A model generated the notes under the pieces. The model did not search any database and was not told the DNA's origin. It worked only from the letters and a program-made list of their open reading frames with translations. A stretch of DNA of 64,000 bases from Hemerocallis citrina (lineage: Eukaryota > Streptophyta > Magnoliopsida > Asparagales > Asphodelaceae): positions 18,089,971 through 18,153,970 of the forward strand of contig CM030360.1 in the NCBI GenBank assembly GCA_017893485.1, read 5' to 3'. This document shows, one piece after another, positions 57,004-64,000 of the stretch (positions are counted from its first letter, which is position 1; every line of letters starts with the position of its first letter). Position numbers and translations under genes: made by a program.

Positions 57004-58902
57004 ATGCCTCCAAGGAAACTGAGATCTAAAGGGTCCAACCGTGCACCCATTCCTCCTCAACCGCAAAAGGAGGCTCCCCTCCAAACCGTCCAGTAGCAGG
57101 GACAACTTCCTCCTCGGCCTAGTCAACCCCTGCAACAGGAACAACCTCCTCTTCAGAACCCTCAGCACCAGCGGGCTCAAGCCGGGCCCCAGAACACCGG
57201 TATTGGAACCTCTCGTTCTCACCCTCAGAAGCAACCTCTTTAGCACAACCATATCTCCGTACATACCCCTTCAACCGACTCAATGGCATCTCATAACCCT
57301 CGGCCTTCCGAAGACCTCCGCAACATCCTCATCAACCGGCAGAAAGAGGAGGACCTTCGCCACTGTTTGGATGAAAGGCGGGCCCGAGAGGGAGCCTCCC
57401 ACTCAGAACATTCAAATGCACGATCCCCTTGCTGCCGCGATTACAGGAGGTCTCATCTTCATAGGAGGCGGAGAGAGTCCCCTGAGTACCGTCGAAGAAG
57501 GCATCATTCTCTTGCTGGTCGACAGCCCCAAAGGGATCAGGGGGACCAGAACGGACCTATAACCCGAGCAGAATTCCAAGAGTTCCAGGAAACAATCATG
57601 AAAGCCCTCAATCTCCCACCAAATAACAACAACAATGTTCAGAGGATTTCCACTCCTCCGTCGGTCCAAAGCCCTCGCCACTGGTCCCTAAGTCCTCGTC
57701 ATTCTCCGAGCTATCATCGCCGAACCCCACGCTCCCCTTCGTATGAAGACGAGTCCAGAGGCTTACCTGAGTACTGTTGAAGGGATGATGTTGTCTACCG
57801 CCGTCTCCACGAGATGGAGAGGCGCCTCGGCCAACTAGATAGAGACGAGGAACTGAGAGGAAGGACCCTCCGTTCGAACAGACCCCCGTTTTCTCGAACC
57901 ATCATGGAGGCACCCGTTCCGGTAAACTTCAAGCCCCCACAGTTCGAGACATATACGGGGGAGTCAGACCCCGTGGATCACATCGAGAGTTTCAAAACTC
58001 TAATGATGATTGATCAAGCCTCGGATGCCCTCCTATGTAAGACTTTTCCAGCCACTCTCAAAGGCCCAGCTCGGGAATGGTACTCCCACCTCGCTCCATC
58101 CTCCATATTCTCTTTTGAACAGTTCGAGACCCTCTTCATAACCCACTTCGTGAGTAGCCGCCGCTCCGAAAAGACGAGTATTTCACTACTCTTTCTCAAT
58201 CAGAAGAAGGTCAAAAAGTTGAGAGATTATGTCAAGCAGTTTACCGCGGAAGCCAGATCCATAGCCTCCCTCGACCAATCGGTCGCTGCAGCCGCCTTCC
58301 AGTCCAATGTCCTTAACTCTAATCTCCGATCCTTCCTAGCCAAAAAACCCCCGAGGGACTTCTCCGACCTCCTCCTCAGAAGTGAGAAGTATATCCGGGC
58401 GGAGGAAGCTGAACATCGCCCCACCTTCGAGGGATCCTCTTCTAGAAATAAGAGGAAGGCAGCTGATGACGAGGGGGCCAAAAAACTCCAGAAGGACAAT
58501 GGGGGTCAGCATTGTCTGTCCCCTCGATTCGAAAAATTCACCCCTCTCAACACCAATGTTTCAACCATTCTCATGGAGGTAGAGAAAGAAGGGATCCTAC
58601 CTCCTGCCCCGAAGATGAACACTTCCGGGAAGAAGAGGGATAAGGAGAAGTGGTGTCGCTATCATCGGGACCACGACCACGACACTAATGACTGTCGGGC
58701 CCTGAAGAACGAAATTAAAGCCCTCATTCAGAGAGGGCAGCTATCCAAGTTTGTAAGAAAGGACTGGATCGATCTTCCTCCATCCCCCAGAGAGGCTAAC
58801 AAGCATCCTAAGAGGCGCGAAGCGACTCCCAAATTTGAAGAAGAGCGCATCTTGCACCTCATCCAAGGAGGCCCATTGGGAGGAACTTCTAACTCTTCTT
58901 GA
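57004..58902 (+). pseudogene. Tat gag
   Basis: ATG at 57004 (MPPRKLRSKGSNRAP). A Pro/Gln-rich then Arg/Ser-rich N-terminal part, then the gag core (ETYTGESDPVDHIESFK near 57945, AREWYSHLAP near 58068) and the zinc motif WCRYHRDHDHDTNDC (near 58655). One frame with stops at about 57094 (TAG), 57241 (TAG), 57778-57780 (TGA) and 58900-58902 (TGA). The last is Arg in the sister element at 43.1 kb, so CGA or AGA became TGA. Confidence 0.9.
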
Positions 58903-59481
58903 AAGGCTTTCACCAGGGAGGTCAACTCGGTGCACAACATACCCCCTCCCAAGGGTCTCGGGATCCCGGTTACTTTCATGGATGAAGATCTAGAGGGTGT
59001 CCGAACGCCCCACTGTGATGCACTGGTCATCAACCTCCACATGGCAAACTTCAAAGTAGAAAGGATTCTGGTGGATAACGGCAGTTCTGTCAACATCCTC
59101 TTCCTAGCAGCTTTCCGAGGACTCAGATTATCGCGGGACAGGCTGAAGCTCGCCGGCTACACTCTCCACGGGTTCACGAGAGTGCCAGTGACGATCGAAG
59201 GGGTTATAACCCTCGACGTAACTGCTAGCAAAACTCCTACTACCCGAACGGAGCCAATGGACTTCATGGTAGTCGACGTCCCAGCCACTTACAATGTGAT
59301 TCTAGGCCGACCTGGCCTAGCTATTTTAGAAGCCGTCCCGTCAGCTTATCATCTGAAAATGAAGTTTCCCACCAAGGCAGGTGTAGGGGAAGTAAGCGGA
59401 AGTCAAGAGATGGCCCGTAAATGCTACATGACCTCGACCGGAGGACCCGTCCTTTCCCTCGAGACTCTTGAGATACCCTAA
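58903..59481 (+). pseudogene. Tat protease
   Basis: Same frame as gag. Retropepsin motif ILVDNGSSVNILF (near 59068) and the second fold half with VILGRPGL (near 59297). It would cleave the polyprotein. TAA at 59479-59481, followed by further stops and a frame change before RT (about 59585-59650). Confidence 0.9.
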
Positions 59482-59654
59482 GGGAACACCCAGCCTAGAT
59501 CTGAACCGGTAGACGAGCTGGAGGAAGTACTCTTCTCGGAGCAAGTCCGACCTGCAAATTCTTCATCAGCAAAACCCTCCCCTGTGTCCTCTGTTCCGAT
59601 ATAGTCCAATGCATAAAGAAGAATCGGGACCTCTTCGCATGGTCAGCTGCCGAC

Positions 59655-61399
59655 ATGCCGGGAATTTCCGAATATCTCCTCGTCCACCACCTAAGTATTG
59701 CTCCGGGGTCCAAACCGGTCCAACAGAAGAGGCGTAAATTTTCCCCTAAGCGCCAGCAAGCTATAAAGGAAGAAGTGGAGAAGCTCCTTAAAGCCCGGTT
59801 CATACAAGAGGTCAATTATCTCGAGTGGCTCTCTAATATTGTTATGGTTAAGAAAGCCAACAGAAGTTAGAGGATTTGCATCGACTTCACGGACTTGAAC
59901 AAGGCATGCCCTAAGGATCCTTTTCCACTCTTCAGCATTGACACCTTGATCGACACCACTTCAGGCCTTGAACTTTTGAGCTTCATGGACGCCTTCTCCG
60001 GATACAACCAAATCCGAATGTTCCCCCCAGATATTCCGAAGACGTCCTTCGTCACAGATCAAGGCCTCTATTGCTATATAGTGATGCCCTGTGGGCTCAA
60101 GAATGCTGGTGCCACCTACCAGCGCCTCGTCAATAGGGTCTTCCAGAATCAGATTGGCCGAAACATGGAAGTTTACGTCGATGATAAGCTAGTAAAAAGT
60201 ATCCATGGGTCTGACCATGTCGCCGACCTACAAGAAGCCTTCGACGTGTTGAGGAAACATAACATCAGACTGAAGCCGAATAAGTGTGCATTCGGGGTCT
60301 CATCCGGCAAATTCCTGGGCTTCATGGTCAGCCAAAGGGGGATCGAGGTCAATCCCGAGAAGATAAAAGTCATTCTCAATATGGCTCCTCCTACAAATGT
60401 GAAAGAAGTTCAGAAACTCACAGGACGCCTCGCAGCTATAGGACGCTTCCTGTCCAAATCCGGGGAAAAGTGTCTTCCTTTCTTTAAAGCCCTTAGGGGG
60501 GCTAAAAGCTTTGAGTGGGACCCGCAGCAGCAAGAATCGTTCGACCAACTGAAAGCTTATTTGGTCAACCCCCCACTCCTCAGCAAGCCTACTCCCGGGA
60601 AAACACTCTACCGATACCTTGCTACCTCCGAGCAAACCCTCAGTGCTGTCCTAGTAAGGAAAGAAGACAAGGCTCAGAGGCCTATCTATTATGTGAGCAA
60701 GGTCCTCAGAGACGCCGAGCTCCGCTATTCGAGATTGGAAAAGATAGCATACGCCTTGGTTATGGCAGCCAGGAAGATTTGCCCCTATTTTCAATCCCAC
60801 TCGGTGGTCGTCCTTACCGACCACCCGCTCAAGCAAGTCCTACACAAGCCCGAGACCTCCGGGAGTCTGATGAAGTGGTCGATCGAGCTAAGTCAACATG
60901 ACATATCTTATCAGCCTCGGACCGCTATCAAAGCACAAGTCCTGACCGAGTTTATAGTGGAAAGCACCATCCCAAAAGTGAGTCAAGCAGCGAATGGGCC
61001 GCCCATCTGGACAGTGTATGTAGATGGGTCTTCTTGCGCCGAAGGGAGCGGAGCCGGAGTCATTCTGGCAGGCCCAAACGACTTCGTTCTCCAATACTCC
61101 CTCCGCATCAACTTCAAAGCTTCCAACAACGAAGCTGAGTATGAAGCCCTAATAGCAGGCCTGGGTATGGCTCGCAAGGCAGGAGCGCAACGTGTCCGAG
61201 TATTCAGTGACTCGTAGCTGGTGGTGAATTAGGTCTTAGGAGACTATAAGGCGCGAGACGACCGAATGGCCAAGTACCTAGCCAAGGTCCAAAGTCTCAT
61301 GGCATCGTTCGAAGAGGCTCAACTCTAGCAGATCCCTAGAGAAGAGAACTCCCAAGCAGATGCCCTCTCGAAGTTGGCCTCCTCCTCCCTCCAAAGTCT
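59655..61399 (+). pseudogene. Tat reverse transcriptase, RNase H and second RNase H
   Basis: RT starts after WSAADMPGIS. TAG at 59868-59870 replaces the Trp before RICIDFTDLN; YVDD near 60174. First RNase H with LTDHPLKQVL (near 60814). Second, archaeal-type RNase H: YVDGSS (near 61017), NEAEYEAL (near 61129), VFSDS (near 61199) and ADALSKLA (near 61360). Stops at 61215-61217, about 61230 and 61327, all at likely Gln sites. The tandem RNase H pair is the Tat-lineage signature. Confidence 0.9.
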
Positions 61400-62750
61400 C
61401 GAGCAGACCGTCCTAATCGAAGTATTCCTAAAACCAAGCATAGAAGAAGAAGCCCCTGACTTGATGGAGTCGCTATCGGTCCAACTCAGGGATAACTGGA
61501 TGAAGCCTTTGATTGAGTTCCTCAGGGACGGGAGCCTCCCCTAAGATCCTAAAGAAGTCCGTCGAATCCGAACGAGAGCGGTGCGGTACACCCTCGTTGA
61601 AGGAATCTTGTACAAATGCTCCTATACCCAAGTGGATGGCAGACCCTACTTGAGATGTCTCTCTCCAGAAGAGGCCTTGTATGCCTTGACAGAACTTCAC
61701 GAAGGTATATGCAGGGCCCATTCAGGATCAAGTTCCTCCGCCAGGAAAGTTTTGAACTATGGATACTTCTGGCCTACCCTACTTCGGGATGCTGAGTAGC
61801 ATGTCCGGCAATGCAGCCCCTATCAATAATACTCCAACATCCACCCCCTACCCCAAGCACAACTCACATCTCTCTCAAGCCCAATTCCCTTTGTAATGTG
61901 GGGGATGGACTTGCTAGGTCCGTTCCCACCAGCTCCGGGCCAGCTCAAATTCCTAGTCGTGGCAATCGACTATTTCTCCAAATGGATCGAGGCCGAACCA
62001 CTGGCAACCATTACCGAGAACAAAGTGCTGCAGTTCTTCTAGAAAAATGTAATTTGTAGGATCGGCATACCTCGAGTCCTAGTAAAATATAACGGAACAA
62101 AGTTCACAGGGGCAGCATTCCACTCTTTATGTGAAGACATCAGCATTCTGCAATGCTTCTCCTCCGTCACCCATCCTCAGTCGAATGGTCAAGCAGAGAA
62201 CGCCAATAAGCAAATCCTCTCAGGCATCAAGAAGAGATTAGACAAGTCGGCCAAAGACTTATGGGCAGATCAATTTCCTAACGTATTGTGGAACTACCGC
62301 ACTACAAAAAGGACCCCCACAGGAGAGTCGGCCTTCAATCTCACCTACAGGTCCGAGGCCGTAATCCCCTTAGAAGTTGGTTTGCCATCTCCTCGCCTAG
62401 CCGCATATAATGAAGAGCAAAATGCTAAGGAGCTCCGAGCCAATCTGGACCTCGTCGACGAGCTCCGCGAAAGAGCTTCGATTCGCCAGGAAAATTATTG
62501 GAGAAAAATCGAGCAGGCCTACAACAAAAGGGTTCATCCCACAGATCTCAAGGAGGGGAACTTAGTCCTCAGAAAGCTAGCCATCTCATTTTCCAGCCAA
62601 AAGAGCAAGCTAGCCCCGAATTGGGAAAGACCATACAAGGTCTCCAAAGTAGTTCGGTCAGGAGCATATCGTCTTGTAGACCTCGAAGGCAGAGAGATAC
62701 TAAGAACTTGGAACGCTGACCACTTACTAAAGTACCAAAAGGGTGTTTGA
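61400..62750 (+). pseudogene. Tat integrase
   Basis: Same frame as RT. Zinc-binding part around GYFWPTLLRDAE (near 61760), core with GMDLLGPFPPAP (near 61905) and E in SNGQAENANK (near 62180), C-terminal part up to LLKYQKGV and stop at 62748-62750. The middle catalytic block reads VLVKYNGTKF; relatives usually have a DNG or DGG here, so a catalytic Asp seems lost (near 62085). Stops near 61542, 61797, 61826 and 62040. Confidence 0.9.
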
Positions 62751-62946
62751 ACACCTCTCTAAGTACCTTCAAATGTCGAGCTATTCCTATCTTCTTTTCA
62801 TTTGTACTTTGCTTCTTTGCTTTTCCATTGAAATAACGGCCTGCAACATAGAAGCAGCCGATTAGCAATCATTAATAAAGAACTTCCTTCGCCTAATAAT
62901 TCTCTTGTGATTGTTTTATCTCTCTGTTTAAAATCCTAATTGTGCT
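62751..62946 (+). other. post-pol spacer
   Basis: No coding signal; joins integrase to the tandem repeats. Confidence 0.5.
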
Positions 62947-63480
62947 TACTCAAACGACGTGTTCGGAGTCCAAAACTTGGCTCGATTTCACTTCGCATGC
63001 TCGTTCTTAAGCGAGCTAGAAGTGGTTCGTCATTCGGAACTGCTCCCACAACTGTTGAAATTTACTCAAACGACGTGTTCGGAGTCCAAAACCTTGCTTG
63101 ATTCTGCTTCGCAGGCTCACTCTTAAGCGAGCTAGAAGTGGTTCGCCATTCAGGATTGCTCCCACAACCGTTGAAATTTACTCAAACGACGTGTTCGGAG
63201 TCCAAAACTTGGCTCGATTCCACTTTGCGGGTTCGTTCTTAAGTGAGCTACAAGTGGTTCGCCATTCGGAACTGCTCCCACAACCGTTGAAATTTACTCA
63301 AACGACGAGTTCGGAGTCCAAAACTTGGCTTGATTCCACTTTGCAAGCTCGCTCTTAAGCGAGCTAAGAGTGGTTCGCCATTCGGAATTGCTCCCACAAC
63401 CATTGAAGCTTACTCAGGCAAAGAGTTCGGAGTTCAAAGCTTGGCTCAACCCCACTCGTACTCCTCGCTCATAAGTGGGT
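62947..63480. repeat. 116-bp tandem repeats of Tat element, hairpin in each
   Basis: Four good units and a decayed fifth. The hairpin GCTCGTTCTTAAGCGAGC and variants start at 62999, 63115, 63231, 63347, exactly 116 bp apart. Confidence 0.88.
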
Positions 63481-63663
63481 AAAAAGTGGTCATACAACCA
63501 TAGATGATTAACAAGGCACGCAAACACACAAGCGCAAAAGGATAAACAAAGCTTTCACTTCCATAAAGATTAAAGTTCGGGGAAACCCAGATTACAAAAC
63601 CAGCTACTCAGTTCTCTACAACGATTAACAAAGTTCGAAAAAGCCAAAATTACAACAACTCTT

Positions 63664-63990
63664 TCAACGCTTCTTCGGGACAGGGATGTTCCGGTTTAAA
63701 GACATCCGGGGACGGCGCCGCCTAACCTCGGAACTCGTCTCTAGACCGGCAAACTGAGACGCATCTTCAGCACTGCTTCTAACGGTGGCCCCATTGGACG
63801 CTCCGCTCGACGAAGCAACCACCCCACTTTGTGCATCAACAGGGCTCTGCCAAGCAGCAGGCGAGCGAGTCGCAAGCTCATAAAAAGAAATCTCTCTCTC
63901 GCTATCTTCACAAGTACACGATGTGCTTCTGACATTAATCCGTTCAGGTTGGGGTTTGTGCCGAGTGACCTCCTCCTCAAGCTCGACGAT
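63664..63990 (-). pseudogene. antisense reading frame of Tat element, C-terminal part
   Basis: Open for 108 codons to TGA 63664-63666, no ATG start, in-frame stop at 63991-63993. Begins with a coiled-coil-like IVELEEEVTRH, a Ser/Ala-rich middle and a basic RRRRPRMSLNRN, ending VPKKR. Tat/Retand elements often carry an antisense gene between pol and the 3' LTR. Position and strand fit that; the sequence alone gives no function. Confidence 0.5.
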
Positions 63991-64000
63991 TCAATCCTTC

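Larger units (their letters stand above)
56366..64000 (+). mobile_element. Ty3/gypsy Tat-lineage element (3' LTR beyond window)
   Basis: 5' LTR, primer-binding site, gag, protease, RT, RNase H, second (archaeal-type) RNase H, integrase, then 116-bp tandem repeats and an antisense reading frame. The second RNase H and the post-pol repeats plus antisense frame are traits of Tat/Retand elements. Many in-frame stops. Confidence 0.9.

Noticed and set aside
57510..57522. GTCGAC in the Tat gag as another member of the palindrome set
   Set aside because: Flanks (GGTCGACAGC) do not form CAGTCGACTG and there is no partner at 20 bp.

Overview
This window is transposon-packed intergenic DNA of a flowering plant. 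Ty1/copia elements, Ty3/gypsy elements of the Athila and Tat lineages, MULE, hAT and CACTA DNA transposons, MITEs and Helitron-type ends are all present, and no complete ordinary host gene was found. Plant origin is firm from the element lineages. A eudicot is more likely than a grass, but this is not provable here. Almost every coding region is damaged, mostly by Gln, Trp or Arg codons turned into stops, as expected from deamination of methylated DNA.

Layout. 1-10.4 kb: copia element A (+) split by a younger antisense copia element B (1763-9490), with matching 5-bp target duplications and the A reading frame continuous across the insertion. 10.4-14.2 kb: a duplicated promoter-like fragment, hairpin-rich MITEs, two Helitron-type 3' ends and two small exons of an unrecognised gene. 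14.4-19.7 kb: a decayed CACTA element with a hAT MITE in it. 20-29 kb: a solo Tat-type LTR, a degenerate array, then a small non-autonomous LTR element (21853-28891) carrying a MULE-type MITE, a hAT MITE and a 5.5-kb MULE (transposase plus plant-mobile-domain fragment). 29.4-43.7 kb: remains of an antisense Tat element (hairpin-bearing tandem arrays; gag-protease at 42.5-43.7 kb) broken by an Athila element (31269-39670) and a 1.5-kb copia-type solo LTR. 43.7-50.2 kb: a second, FAR1-like MULE with about 500-bp terminal repeats. 50.2-56.4 kb: MITEs, a Helitron-type end, a Pack-MULE-like element with part of a U-box E3 ligase ARM region, and the second promoter-like copy. 56.4-64 kb: a Tat element (+) with LTR, gag, protease, RT, two RNases H, integrase, 116-bp tandem repeats and an antisense reading frame.

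How the parts relate. The 5.5-kb MULE and the small PUB-carrying element share terminal repeats, so they look like a source and passenger pair, although the source transposase now has one nonsense codon. The signals least explained by known features are: (i) CAGTCGACTG palindromes, usually paired 20-22 bp apart, inside both an Athila element and an unrelated copia-type LTR; (ii) 21-nt hairpin modules (9-3-9) with fixed GACGG/CCGTC ends and compensated inner base pairs in two MITE-like elements 40 kb apart; (iii) a roughly 57-bp tandem array whose units carry covarying hairpins. Coordinates and difference counts were worked out by eye.
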